From positions 222,822 through 286,821 of the forward strand of contig DATLGL010000060.1 of assembly GCA_035540495.1 (NCBI GenBank): a stretch of DNA of 64,000 nucleotides, in the 5' to 3' direction. Under the pieces are notes generated by a model. That model ran no database searches and was not told the DNA's origin. It worked only from the letters and a program-made list of their open reading frames with translations. Source of the DNA: DASVEG01 sp035540495 (lineage in GTDB: Bacteria > Actinomycetota > Acidimicrobiia > Acidimicrobiales > CADCTF01). Below, one piece after another: positions 30,588-39,378 of the stretch. The translations under genes were made by a program, and so were the position numbers. Every line of letters starts with the position of its first letter. Position 1 is the stretch's first letter.

Positions 30588-30642
30588 AGCCCGGCGCCGT
30601 CCAGGGTACCGCTTCCGCCGCCCTGCCCCGGCTCCCGACCGC

Positions 30643-31470
30643 CTACCGCTCCAGAAGCGCAGCTTCTGGTGCCGTGAGCTCGTACAGCCCCGAAGCGGCC
30701 CACAGGCGCACCCGCACGAGGTCGCGCATCATGCGGAGCGCGGCGTCGACGACCCGAACCGTCGAGCGCGTCGAGTTCGCGAGAGTGACCGGCGTCTCCG
30801 TCAGCGACAGCCGGTAGCGCTCGGCGAGGTGGAACAGCTCGACGTCGAACGCGAACCCGTCGAGGCGCTGCTTCGAGAACAGCACCCGCGCCACGTCGGA
30901 CCGGAACGCCTTGAGCCCGCACTGGGTGTCGCGGTACTGACCCAGCAGCACCACGGACGTCAGCAGGTTGAACACCCGGCCGGTGACCTCGCGGAGCCGC
31001 CGCGCGCGGACGAGCGTCGTCGTGTCGACGTGGCGGCGGCTGCCGACGACGACGTCCCAGCCTTCCTCGACGAGCTGCAGGAGCCCGAGGATCTGGACAG
31101 GCGGATAGGTGAGGTCGGCGTCGGTGTAGGCGATGGTTCGGCCCCGCGCCGCCAGGATGCCCGTTCGAACCGCGGCGCCCTTGCCGCGGTTGCGTGGGAG
31201 AACGAGGACCTGGTCGGCGCCGGCGGCTCGGGCGGCATCGGCGGTGGCGTCGGACGAACCGTCATCGACCACCACGATCTCGAGGCCGCCATCGACGGCG
31301 ACCGGTTCGAGCGCCGCTCGCAGCTCGCGCACCGCGACACCCGCTTGCATCCCCTCCTGGTATGCGGGGACCACGACGCTCAGACGGACGTCACCGGGCG
31401 CGGCGCCGCGATCGACCCGTTCCTGCTGGGCCGCCCGCACCGTCTGCCGCGCGCTCCGACGGCGGCTCAT
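30643..31470 (-). CDS. GT2 polyprenyl-phosphate sugar transferase
   Basis: 275 aa. It has SVVVPAYQEGMQAGVAVRELR, IVVVDDGSSDATADAA, LPRNRGKGAAVRTGIL, the DxD-type motif AYTDADLTYPP, VVGSRRH, and QCGLKAFRSDVARVLF. It resembles dolichyl/polyprenyl-phosphate glucosyl- or mannosyltransferases (Alg5/DPM-like, no membrane domain). It would load a sugar from a nucleotide donor onto polyprenyl phosphate at the inner face of the membrane. Its ATG overlaps the stop of the large membrane gene upstream (ATGA), suggesting it supplies the lipid-linked donor for that protein. Confidence 0.88.
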   Translation of the reverse strand: MSRRRSARQTVRAAQQERVDRGAAPGDVRLSVVVPAYQEGMQAGVAVRELRAALEPVAVDGGLEIVVVDDGSSDATADAARAAGADQVLVLPRNRGKGAAVRTGILAARGRTIAYTDADLTYPPVQILGLLQLVEEGWDVVVGSRRHVDTTTLVRARRLREVTGRVFNLLTSVVLLGQYRDTQCGLKAFRSDVARVLFSKQRLDGFAFDVELFHLAERYRLSLTETPVTLANSTRSTVRVVDAALRMMRDLVRVRLWAASGLYELTAPEAALLER

Positions 31471-33950
31471 GAGCGCGAGGTCGGCTGCGGGACATCGTCC
31501 GGCAGCGAGATCGGGCGCGCGAACGGGTCGACCCAAGGGTCGTCGGGTTCGGCCTTCGGCTTCTGACGGCGACCGGGGACGCGCACGGCTCCGGCGCGTG
31601 CCATGCCGACGGCCAGTGCAACGCCGAGGATGGTGAGCAGCCACGCGACCACGTCGACCGCGGTCCACCCGTAACGCAGGACGACCTCGTCGTCCGTCGG
31701 GATCACGACCATGAAGTTGGGGGTGACGCGCCACGGCCCCTCCGCGCCACGCGCCTTCCAGTTCGGGAAGTACGACATCCGCACGAGCACGGGCACACCG
31801 GGGCGGTCGACCTTGAAGCGGATGCGGTCGTCCTCGATCTCGACGTCGCTGACGACCGCAGGCCGTACGGACTCGCGCGGCGGCGCCACCGCGCGCGCCT
31901 GCTCGGCGCTGTCGACGCGAGGCCAGTCGGCCGGGCCGTCTGCCGCCAGCGGCACGTCCCAGCGCGTCGCGTCCTGGTACCAGTCGACGGCGAGATCGAG
32001 CCACTCCTCCTGGCCCTTCGCGCCGGTCTCGACCACTGCGGGACGGTTCTCCAACGGCGCGACCACCGGAGCGTCGGCGACTTCGTAGATCTGCCAGAAC
32101 CGCTCCTGCGGGGTGCCGCTGAAGTCGACCGACGTCGGCGACGTCGTCGCGAGCAGCCGGAGGTCGCGGTTCGCGGCCGCCTGGGCCTGGGCCTCCGGGC
32201 TCGTGACCATGTAGTAGCGGACTCCCATCAGCTGCAGGTGCTGGACGCCCGCGTTGACGTCGAGGCCGCGATACGGCAGGTCGCGCATCGCGCGGCTCGG
32301 CGTCTTCGACAGCTCCGACTGGTTGAGGAAGTGGTACGCGACCGACGCCGACGACTCGAAGAAGAGCCCTTCCATCGAGCCGACGCAGCCGTCGGTCCAG
32401 TGCGGCAGCAGCATCAGCGCCATCGGCGTGCCGAAGCGATTGAGCTCGGGCTCGTACTCCCACATCGCACGCCCGCACCCGTTGTCGCGGCCGAGGCGGG
32501 CCATCGTCTGCACGAGCTCGCGATATTCGGGATACGCGGGCTTGCGTTCGTATCCCGAGTAGTTCCACGTCGCCCACCCGGGCACGAAGTTCGTCTCCGA
32601 CGTGGTGATCTTCGGCACGGGGATCGCGACGGGGCCCGGAAGCTCGAGCCGTCCACCCGCGAATACCCCGAGGGGCACGCCGACGACGAACAGGATCGCC
32701 AGGAGCACGACGATCGGCGCGGCGAGGGCGGGAACGTTCGGGACCAGCGCAGGTTCGCGGCGGAACGGGTCGAAGGCGACGTCGCCGCCCCCGATCTCGT
32801 CGGAGCTGATCTCTCCTTCGGGCCCGGGCCCACGGAAGGCACGGATGAGCGCCTCCCCCGCGAGCAGCGCGAGCTCGCCCACTGCGGTCGCCGCGAGCAG
32901 GTACGCGCTGAGGTACCAGAACGGAAGGAACCGAGCGTTCCAGATCGCGCCGTCGGGGATCGCGACGAAGCCGATCGCCGTTGCGGCGGCGATGAGCGAC
33001 AGCGCGGCCGTGGCCGTCCGGCGCCGCGCGATGCCGAGACCCGCGCCGACGATCGCGAGGGGGATCACCAGCTTGAGATGGCGAGTGGCCGCGGCAGGCG
33101 CGGCGTCGTCGGTGCGCATCCACGGGAGCAGGTTCTTCACGTACTCCTGCGTGCGTTCCCAACCCATGTCGTTGCTGAGGCCCTCGAGGTGGCGGACCAT
33201 GAACGGCACGAACCAGAAGGCCGCGATGAGGAACCCGACGAGCCCGATCGTGACGAGCATCCGCCACCTGACGATGTCCGGGCGGCGAAGAAGGAGCAGC
33301 ACGACCACGGCGAGCACCGCGAAGGCGGCAGGCAACAGATGGGTGAGCGCTGTCAGGGCGAGGAGCACCGCGGCGAGCGCGCGACCCCTCCCCGTCTCGA
33401 GCGCGCGGTAGGTGACGCCGATGAACACGACGGCGATCGACAACGAGATGGAGAAGGCGAACTCTCCGGCGAGCGTCGCCGCCGCGTTGCCGCCCCAGAT
33501 GGTGTGGAAGCGGTCGAAGATGAACGGCACCGCAGACAGCGCCAGCAGCGGCGGGATCGGGAACGGCAACCCGACCAGCCGCCCGAGACCCCAGCACGCG
33601 ACGGGCAGCGACACCAGGCCCGAGACCGTGACGAGCTTGAACGCCACGCCGTAGGGGAGCACGACGTCGAGCAGCACGATGAGCAGGTTCGGCAGCGGGA
33701 AGTAGAAGTGATACGCGGGGAACCCGGCGTACCAGTCAGGTGTCCAGCCGGTGATGCGACCCTTCGGCAGCACGTGGTCGCGCAGGTACGCCGGTCCCCA
33801 GACGTGTGCGCCCATGTCGCCACCCGCCGGTGTCGTCTTCGCGATCAGCAGGTGCGGCTGCAGCTGGAGCAGGACGAAGAGCGCGGCGCCGGCGACGGCC
33901 ACGAAGGTGATGACGGCGGGGAGCGTCGGCCGGCGCATGGGAACTTCCAT
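31467..33950 (-). CDS. Large polytopic membrane protein, PTPS-related / GT-C-like
   Basis: 827 aa. The first 450 or so residues have about twelve helices; the luminal motif GGDMGAHVWGPAYLRDHVLP and GWTPDWYAGFPAYHFYFPLPN matches the '6-pyruvoyl-tetrahydropterin synthase-related' membrane family. A large extracytoplasmic domain follows, then a last helix near residue 785 and a proline-rich tail. These proteins look like GT-C glycosyltransferases or YfhO-like flippase/transferase proteins; none is proved. The start ATG 33950 is preceded by GAGGAG about 8 nt upstream. Its pairing with a polyprenyl-P sugar transferase supports a role in lipid-linked sugar transfer outside the cell. Confidence 0.78.
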   Translation of the reverse strand: MEVPMRRPTLPAVITFVAVAGAALFVLLQLQPHLLIAKTTPAGGDMGAHVWGPAYLRDHVLPKGRITGWTPDWYAGFPAYHFYFPLPNLLIVLLDVVLPYGVAFKLVTVSGLVSLPVACWGLGRLVGLPFPIPPLLALSAVPFIFDRFHTIWGGNAAATLAGEFAFSISLSIAVVFIGVTYRALETGRGRALAAVLLALTALTHLLPAAFAVLAVVVLLLLRRPDIVRWRMLVTIGLVGFLIAAFWFVPFMVRHLEGLSNDMGWERTQEYVKNLLPWMRTDDAAPAAATRHLKLVIPLAIVGAGLGIARRRTATAALSLIAAATAIGFVAIPDGAIWNARFLPFWYLSAYLLAATAVGELALLAGEALIRAFRGPGPEGEISSDEIGGGDVAFDPFRREPALVPNVPALAAPIVVLLAILFVVGVPLGVFAGGRLELPGPVAIPVPKITTSETNFVPGWATWNYSGYERKPAYPEYRELVQTMARLGRDNGCGRAMWEYEPELNRFGTPMALMLLPHWTDGCVGSMEGLFFESSASVAYHFLNQSELSKTPSRAMRDLPYRGLDVNAGVQHLQLMGVRYYMVTSPEAQAQAAANRDLRLLATTSPTSVDFSGTPQERFWQIYEVADAPVVAPLENRPAVVETGAKGQEEWLDLAVDWYQDATRWDVPLAADGPADWPRVDSAEQARAVAPPRESVRPAVVSDVEIEDDRIRFKVDRPGVPVLVRMSYFPNWKARGAEGPWRVTPNFMVVIPTDDEVVLRYGWTAVDVVAWLLTILGVALAVGMARAGAVRVPGRRQKPKAEPDDPWVDPFARPISLPDDVPQPTSRS

Positions 33951-33971
33951 CTTGGCTGCTCCTCGGACGTT

Positions 33972-34003
33972 GATCGGGCCGCCCCCGAAGGGACGGCCCG
34001 ATC
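33972..34003 (-). terminator. Terminator hairpin after LPXTG gene
   Basis: 10-bp perfect arms (GATCGGGCCG/CGGCCCGATC) with a 12-nt loop lie between the LPXTG gene stop and the next start. Confidence 0.65.
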
Positions 34004-34030
34004 GTCGACGTACGTCGGAGGTGTCCGGTG

Positions 34031-37000
34031 CTACGCCGTCCGGCGGCGCCTCGTGACGAACACGAGCGAGAAGCCGAGCAGCACGAACGAGCCGCCGAGC
34101 ATCGCCCACTCGACCAGCTCGCTGCCGGTGCGCGGCAACGTCACGCCGAGCACCTCGGCCGGCCGCACGATCACGGCAGGCTCGACGACGGTGATCGTCA
34201 CCCGATCGGTGGCCTCGACGCGGGCACCCGCGGGATCGACACCGGCGGCGGTCGCGATGTTGGTCGGCTCACTCGCGTTCGCCGGGTTCGAGCAGCGGTA
34301 GACCCATGTCTCGCCGGGATCGAGGAGCTGGTCGGCGTCGGTGTCGCCGGAGACGAACGTGACGGGAGAGCACTTGTCGTCCGTGACCGTCACCGTGGCG
34401 AGCGCATCTGGTCCGGTCGCCTTCACCTCGTAGGTGTAGGTGACTGGTGCACCGGGATTCGCCGAGGCGACGTCCGACGTCTTGTCGATCGTGATGCCGT
34501 TCACGTTGCGGCGGTTGACGAAGGTGATGGTCTCGTCACCGTTGATCACCGTCGACTGCGGGCTCGCGCTCACGAGTGTCCACCCGGGCTGCGCGGCCTG
34601 CGTCGCGGTGCAGGCGCTGCCGGTCGGGATCGAGATGATCGTCGGCGCCGACCCCGTGCCGTTCACCGTCGTGACGTTGCCGGCGGCGTCGAAGACGGTG
34701 CCGGTGCAGTCGACGGTGTACGGGAAGGTGCCGTTGCCGCCCTCGGTGCGGATCACGACCGTGAGCGAGCCGACGTTGCGCACGTTGGAGAACACGACGT
34801 TCTCGTTGGCGCTGTCGACGAGCACGGTCTGCTGCGCCGAGCCGACGACCGTCCAGACGCCCGGCTGGGCGCCCTCGGTGACCGTGCAGGTGGTGCCGGT
34901 CGGGATGTCCTGCGGCGTCGCGGCCGACCCCGAGCTCAGGGTCGTCGTGACGGACAACGTCCGGGGATAGCCGCTCACCCCCGGGCAGGCGACGGTGAAG
35001 GTGAAGGTGCCGTCGGCGCCGGTCGTCTGCTTCGTGACGGTGATCCGGCCCATGTCACGGGTGTTCGTGAAGCCGACGGACACCGACGCCGCGTTGACCG
35101 TCACGTTCTGCGACGCCGCGCTCGTGATCGTCCACACGCTCGGTTGCGCCGTCTCGGTCACGGTGCACGGGGTGCCGGTCGGGATGTCGCTGAGCGTCTC
35201 GGCCGAGCCCGAACCGTTGGTCGTGGTGACGGTGAGGTCGACCGGGTAGGTCGCCACGCCGGGGCAGGCAACGACGAACTCGAACGTGCCGTCACCGCCG
35301 GTCGCGGTCTTGTTCACCACGATCTTCCCGGTGTCGCGGACGTTGGTGAACGAGACGGACGACGATGCACCGGTCACCGTCACGTTCTGCGACGCGGCGC
35401 TCGTGATCGTCCACTTGCCCGGCTGCGCCGTCTCGGTGACGGTGCACTGTGTGCCGGTCGGGATGTCAGCTGCGCCGGTGTTTGCGGATCCGGTGCCGGC
35501 GGTCGTGGTGACCGTGACGGTCTTGGGGTAGCCGGGGACGCTCGGGCAGCTGACCACGAACTCGAAGGTGTCGTTGCCGCCGGTGGCCGTCTTGTTGACC
35601 GTGATGGCGCCGAGGTCGCGGGTGTTGTTGAAGGTGACGGTCTGGCTCGCGCCGCTCACGACCACCTGCTGCGTCGGCGTGGTGGTGCTCCACGTGCCCG
35701 GCTGCGCGGTCTCAGCAACGGTGCACGTCGTGCCCGTCGGGATGTCGGCGGTGCCGGTGTTGGCGGTACCGCTTCCGTTCGCCGTGGTGATCGAGAGCGT
35801 CTTCGGGTATCCCGTGACGCCGGAGCACGTCACCGTGAACTCGAACGTGCCGTTCAGCCGGTCGGTGTTCTTCACGACGACGATCTGGCCCATGTTGCGC
35901 GTGTTGGTGAACGACACGCTGTTCGACGCTGCGCTCACCGCGACGGTCTGCTGCTGCCCCGCCGGCGACCACCCCGTCTTCGCAGCCTCCGACACGGTGC
36001 AGGTGGTTCCGATCGGGATGTCGGCGGTGCCGGTGTCGACCGAGCCGCTGCCGTTCGTGGTCGTCACGTTCAGCGTCTTCGGGTAGCCCGTGATGCCCGC
36101 GCACGACACCGTGAACTCGAAGGTTCCGTTGTCGCCGACCGCGGTCTTGTTGATCACGATCTTGCCGAAGTTGCGGGTGTTGGTGAAGGTGACCGTCTTC
36201 GGTCCGTCGATCGTCACGGTGCCGTTCGCCGGCGACGTGGACGTGTGCGTCCACTGCGGTGCGGGGCTGTCCTCGGTCACCGTGCACGTGGTGCCGTTGG
36301 GGATGTCCTCGATCTGGAAGGACCCCGTACCGCCGCTGGTGACGATGGGCTCGTTCGAGCGATCGAAGGTCGCGCCGCCGGAGCAGTCGACGTCGAAGGT
36401 GAACGTGCCGTCGTACGCGCCCGAGTTCTTGACGACCGTGAGGTCGCCGCAGTTGGACACCGTCTCGGCGACAGGAGCGATGAAGTCGCTCATCTCCGCG
36501 GTGAAGCTGTCGGACGAGCGGCTCTTCACGAAGACGCTCCCGAAGTTCGTGCACACGCCGGACTTGAAGATGCCGGCGCCCTGCAGGTTGATCGACATCT
36601 CGCCGAAGTTGATGCTCGACTTGCCGCCCACCATCACGCGCCCCACCTGACCTTCGGCTGCAGGCGTGGTCGTCGCGTTCAGCTCGAGGCGGTTTCCCCA
36701 GCACGGCGGCTGCGCGCCATTCGCGTAACAGGTTCCCGGTGCGGCGGTGATCCACGTGAGGAGGGCCAGCGTGGGCCGAGCGCCGCCCTGGTCGATGTCG
36801 AAGGTGATGAGGTGGTCGCCTGCGGTGCGGTTCATCGCCCAGTCGGTTCCGGACGGCGACGCTGCCGGGACCGACGGCTTGGCCGCCTGGTTCAGTTCGA
36901 AGTCGATGTTGACGGTGCCCTGGTTGTCGGGGATCCGCTCCCACGCCAGGTAGAGGAAATCGGTGCCGCTGACCTGTTCACGAGCGATCCGCACGTTGAG

Positions 37001-37294
37001 GAGGTCGGACTTGTTCGGCTGGACACCACCGGCCGTGACCTTGGCGACGGCATCGTCTTCCTTGCCCTTGAGCGAGTCGTCGGTCGATCCGGTCGGCTGG
37101 TCGTGCTCGACGCGAACATCGGTGAGGGAGTCCCAGTCCTTGTTGCCCGCGGTGTCGACGGCGAGGTTGCCGTCGTCTCCTTCGAAGGTGCTCGGCGCGA
37201 GCGCGGCCTCGGCGCGCGTCAGCGTGAACAGACCTGCGAACAGCACGACAAGTGCTGCGATGAGACTCGACCGCCGCCGCAACGACGTAGACAC
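34031..37294 (-). CDS. Sortase-anchored repeat protein (DUF5979/SpaA-like repeats, LPRTG)
   Basis: 1,087 aa. A signal peptide (SLIAALVVLFAGLFTLTRAEA) is followed by an N-terminal domain of about 280 residues (QGTVNIDFELNQ, DWAMNRTAGDHLITFDIDQGG). Seven tandem repeats of about 88-95 residues come next, each running GxITVNKTaTGGDGTFEFxVxCPGV...GYPKTL...NGSGS...DIPTGTxCTVTETAQPGxW...SFTNTRD, then a DUF11-like domain (KTSDVASANPGAPVTYTYEV). The end is LPRTG at about residues 1053-1057, a hydrophobic helix and RRRR, which is a sortase signal. The protein should be covalently wall-bound and fibre-like, possibly an adhesin. The GTG start is set by GAGGAGG 8 nt upstream. No sortase is in the window. 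Confidence 0.9.
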   Translation of the reverse strand: MSTSLRRRSSLIAALVVLFAGLFTLTRAEAALAPSTFEGDDGNLAVDTAGNKDWDSLTDVRVEHDQPTGSTDDSLKGKEDDAVAKVTAGGVQPNKSDLLNVRIAREQVSGTDFLYLAWERIPDNQGTVNIDFELNQAAKPSVPAASPSGTDWAMNRTAGDHLITFDIDQGGARPTLALLTWITAAPGTCYANGAQPPCWGNRLELNATTTPAAEGQVGRVMVGGKSSINFGEMSINLQGAGIFKSGVCTNFGSVFVKSRSSDSFTAEMSDFIAPVAETVSNCGDLTVVKNSGAYDGTFTFDVDCSGGATFDRSNEPIVTSGGTGSFQIEDIPNGTTCTVTEDSPAPQWTHTSTSPANGTVTIDGPKTVTFTNTRNFGKIVINKTAVGDNGTFEFTVSCAGITGYPKTLNVTTTNGSGSVDTGTADIPIGTTCTVSEAAKTGWSPAGQQQTVAVSAASNSVSFTNTRNMGQIVVVKNTDRLNGTFEFTVTCSGVTGYPKTLSITTANGSGTANTGTADIPTGTTCTVAETAQPGTWSTTTPTQQVVVSGASQTVTFNNTRDLGAITVNKTATGGNDTFEFVVSCPSVPGYPKTVTVTTTAGTGSANTGAADIPTGTQCTVTETAQPGKWTITSAASQNVTVTGASSSVSFTNVRDTGKIVVNKTATGGDGTFEFVVACPGVATYPVDLTVTTTNGSGSAETLSDIPTGTPCTVTETAQPSVWTITSAASQNVTVNAASVSVGFTNTRDMGRITVTKQTTGADGTFTFTVACPGVSGYPRTLSVTTTLSSGSAATPQDIPTGTTCTVTEGAQPGVWTVVGSAQQTVLVDSANENVVFSNVRNVGSLTVVIRTEGGNGTFPYTVDCTGTVFDAAGNVTTVNGTGSAPTIISIPTGSACTATQAAQPGWTLVSASPQSTVINGDETITFVNRRNVNGITIDKTSDVASANPGAPVTYTYEVKATGPDALATVTVTDDKCSPVTFVSGDTDADQLLDPGETWVYRCSNPANASEPTNIATAAGVDPAGARVEATDRVTITVVEPAVIVRPAEVLGVTLPRTGSELVEWAMLGGSFVLLGFSLVFVTRRRRTA

Positions 37295-37519
37295 CAGAAC
37301 GACCTCCTCGGCTGCGGGGCCGGTTTCGCTCTGGCTCCCTCCGGGCGACGCAGCGACCACTTGCGCCCGGAGATCAGTGCCTCCCCTGAGGGCCCGGAAG
37401 CTCCGGGACCTCATCTAGATCATTCGGGAGGCCCGGCGGCTAGTTCACCACGGAGCGTGGTTACTTCAGCAGGTCTTAAGAATCTTTCGTCCCGAAAGGG
37501 ACGAACCGCGTTGAGGAGA
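37295..37519 (-). promoter_or_regulatory. Upstream region of LPXTG gene with TTCGTCCC hairpin
   Basis: About 225 bp without a gene. On the minus strand, a perfect inverted repeat TTCGTCCC-TTTC-GGGACGAA (37505-37486) is followed by TCTTAAGACC, a -10-like element. This resembles the palindrome upstream of the CAP gene at 11526. A GC-rich leader with several possible stems follows before the ribosome-binding site. Confidence 0.4.
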
Positions 37520-37693
37520 TCAGCGACGGACGGTTGCGAGATCGATGACATCACGCAGTTCGACGACCTCGCCGTCTTCGTCGTCCCACCAGCGGGTGTC
37601 ACAGCGCGAGCAGCTGTGCAGGGTGACACTGCGGCCGCTCAGGTTGACGCCGATCTCCACGATCTGGCGGGCGCGGCAAACGGGGCAGCCCAT
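37520..37693 (-). CDS. Small zinc-ribbon protein
   Basis: 57 aa. Two CxxC-type pairs (GCPVCRAR and HSCSRCDTRWW) frame a short beta hairpin, the layout of a zinc ribbon. The C-terminal half is acidic and ends ELRDVIDLATVRR. The start ATG 37693 has GGAGG 7 nt upstream. I recognise no named family; similar mini zinc ribbons occur beside wall-synthesis genes. It lies between the LPXTG gene and the CPBP protease gene on the same strand. Confidence 0.7.
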   Translation of the reverse strand: MGCPVCRARQIVEIGVNLSGRSVTLHSCSRCDTRWWDDEDGEVVELRDVIDLATVRR

Positions 37694-37777
37694 GGTCGTT
37701 CCTCCAGTCTCCGGACCCTCCAACAGATCCAGGCAGAGTCTCGGCACGCATGGGGCGAACCTTTAGTAGCGGCAGCG

Positions 37778-38500
37778 TCAGCTCGCGGCGAGCGCGATGA
37801 GCGTCAGGCCGTTGAACACGACGTGGGTGAAGATCGCGGGGCCCAGGCGACGGTAGCGGTGGGCGAGCCACCCGAGGATGACGCCGAAGACCGCAAGGGC
37901 CGGGAACTGCAGCAGCTGGAAGTGGACCGCGCCGAACACCACCGACGTGAACAGGATGCCGCCGGGGACACCGAGCTTCGCGATCGCGGCGGGCTGGAGG
38001 AACCCGCGGAAGAACAGCTCCTCGACCACGGGTGCGCCGATGCCGACGAACACCGCGAGCACGAGGAAGCCCCAACCGTTCGCGACGTCGCTGAGCTCCT
38101 TCGCGGGATCGTCGAGGCGGTCGAGGTCGCTGCGATCGACGATCGACACCAACTGGAGCACGACGTAGACGAGCCGCACGACGACGATGCTCGACACCAG
38201 GCCGCCCACGACTCCGAGGAGCGCGTCGATCGGCCGGACGCGGAGCCCGGTGTCGGCTTTGAGGCTGCCGCCGCGGTTCCGGACCGTCGTCGCGATGACC
38301 ACCACGTAGACCAGCCACATCCCGATCAGCGAGCCGATCGAGGTGGCGAGGGACGTCTCGCCGAGGTCCGCGCCCGAGACCGCTGCGCCGATCGATGCCC
38401 CCACGGTCGCACCGATGATGCCGAGGAAGAGCGCGAGCAGCGGGAGGCCGATGCCCCACCGGACCGGCCGGGAGTCCTCGACAGGAGGGTCGGTGGTCAG
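37778..38500 (-). CDS. CPBP-family intramembrane metalloprotease (probable CTG start)
   Basis: 240 aa with seven or so membrane helices. The three CPBP (Abi/Rce1-like) motifs are intact: EELFFRGFLQ, FGAVHFQLLQ and HVVFNGLTL, which carry the glutamates and histidines of the presumed active site. Members cleave peptides within the membrane or act in self-protection. The frame has no ATG, GTG or TTG until inside the first helix. A CTG at 38500 overlaps the DUF3499 stop (CTGA) just as ATGA couplings do elsewhere here, so a CTG start is likely. It forms an operon with DUF3499. Confidence 0.75.
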   Translation of the reverse strand: MTTDPPVEDSRPVRWGIGLPLLALFLGIIGATVGASIGAAVSGADLGETSLATSIGSLIGMWLVYVVVIATTVRNRGGSLKADTGLRVRPIDALLGVVGGLVSSIVVVRLVYVVLQLVSIVDRSDLDRLDDPAKELSDVANGWGFLVLAVFVGIGAPVVEELFFRGFLQPAAIAKLGVPGGILFTSVVFGAVHFQLLQFPALAVFGVILGWLAHRYRRLGPAIFTHVVFNGLTLIALAAS

Positions 38501-38730
38501 ACGGCGAGCGGGGGCCGCAGCGGGATGATCGGCGTCCGCCGGTCGTCGAGGGCCCAGCCGACGGGCGGCGTCACCCGGGCGGCATGGCGCTCGCAGAGGT
38601 CGTAGCCGTGCGGGTCCGGCTCCTCGTCGAGGTTGTCGACCCAGGCGGTCCGGCTGCCGTAGTGGTAGGTGAGGGTCGCCGATGCGGGAGCGCCACACAT
38701 CGGGCGTACGCAGAGACGGGGACCATCCAT
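38497..38730 (-). CDS. DUF3499 family protein
   Basis: 77 aa. Paired cysteines and a histidine (LCVRPMCG near the start, DLCERHA in the middle) suggest a small zinc-binding fold; LTYHYGSRTAWVDNLDEEPDPHGYDLC is the family signature. DUF3499 is conserved across actinobacteria next to phosphomannomutase and DUF5719, function unknown. ATG 38730 lies 7 nt after TACCTT (38743-38738), consistent with a leaderless transcript. Its stop overlaps the start of the CPBP gene. Confidence 0.85.
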   Translation of the reverse strand: MDGPRLCVRPMCGAPASATLTYHYGSRTAWVDNLDEEPDPHGYDLCERHAARVTPPVGWALDDRRTPIIPLRPPLAV

Positions 38731-38792
38731 GTCGCGCAAGGTACCCCTCCCGCGCGCGCCACGCGCGGATGGTCCGCGCGGAGCGCGCGCAG

Positions 38793-38808
38793 TAGGTCGA
38801 TCGACCTA
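38793..38808. promoter_or_regulatory. 16-bp palindrome in divergent promoter region
   Basis: TAGGTCGATCGACCTA is an exact palindrome between DUF3499 (minus) and the secreted acidic protein gene (plus). It is a candidate operator for a dimeric regulator. Confidence 0.4.
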
Positions 38809-38851
38809 TGACGGGCTCAAGCTTTCGGGCCGGTCTCCCGACAACGCATTC

Positions 38852-39367
38852 ATGCCGAAGACCCGCATCGCAGCCTGGATCGCCGGCGGAGCGCTCCTCT
38901 TGACCTCCGGAGTCGCCCTCGCCGAGACGCAACCGGAGGACCCGAAGCTCGACAACGACCCCGCCGAGGTGACCCAGACGGACCTCGAGGAGCAGCAGCC
39001 CGTCGAGGCGCAGAAGGTCGAGGCGCAGAAGCTCGCCGACCAACACGCCGTCGAGCAACAGGTCGTCGAGGAAGAAGCTCCTGAAGACGACGACGCGTCC
39101 GACAAGGTGAAGGACAACCATGGTGCGGTCGTGTCGCAGGCGGCCAAGAACCACGAGTTCGACGAAGCGTGCGGGAACCACGGTGCGTACGTGTCATCCG
39201 TCGCGAAGGGCGGCGATCCGACCGCACCGGCGTGCGCCGAGCCCGCCTCGACCGATGCCGCGCATGACGAGACCGACGGTGGCTCGTCGTCGCGGGCGAA
39301 GCACGAGCGTGAGACGAAGGAGCGCCCCGCCAAGCCCTCCGGGGGGAAGGGCAGGAGCGGCAAGTAG
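38852..39367 (+). CDS. Secreted acidic low-complexity protein
   Basis: 171 aa. A signal peptide (MPKTRIAAWIAGGALLLTSGVALA) is followed by a Glu/Gln/Asp-rich stretch with short EAQKVEAQKLA-type repeats. A central part has two related blocks: DNHGAVVSQAAKN and CGNHGAYVSSVAKG, the latter with the first of two cysteines (CGNHG...PACAEP). The tail is basic, rich in Lys, Ser and Gly. No family is recognised; similar NHGxxVSxxAK motifs occur in small secreted actinobacterial proteins. An ATG at 38852 is preferred over an upstream start at 38669, which crosses the DUF3499 gene. A strong terminator follows. Confidence 0.65.
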   Translation: MPKTRIAAWIAGGALLLTSGVALAETQPEDPKLDNDPAEVTQTDLEEQQPVEAQKVEAQKLADQHAVEQQVVEEEAPEDDDASDKVKDNHGAVVSQAAKNHEFDEACGNHGAYVSSVAKGGDPTAPACAEPASTDAAHDETDGGSSSRAKHERETKERPAKPSGGKGRSGK

Positions 39368-39378
39368 CGCTCTTCGGA

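Noticed and set aside
30510..30620. SAH riboswitch upstream of ahcY
   Set aside because: Hairpins are present but the conserved core sequence of the known SAH riboswitch is not recognisable; kept only as an unnamed leader.
30643..33597. 984-codon open minus-strand frame running through the GT2 gene and on upstream
   Set aside because: Only the last 275 residues (from ATG 31470) look like a GT2; the rest is the out-of-frame shadow of the membrane protein gene.
34028..38605. 1,525-codon open frame on the plus strand across the LPXTG gene
   Set aside because: Arg/Val/Ala-rich without any domain; it is the complement of the repeat-bearing LPXTG and CPBP genes, which have signal peptide, repeats, sorting signal and ribosome-binding site on the other strand.
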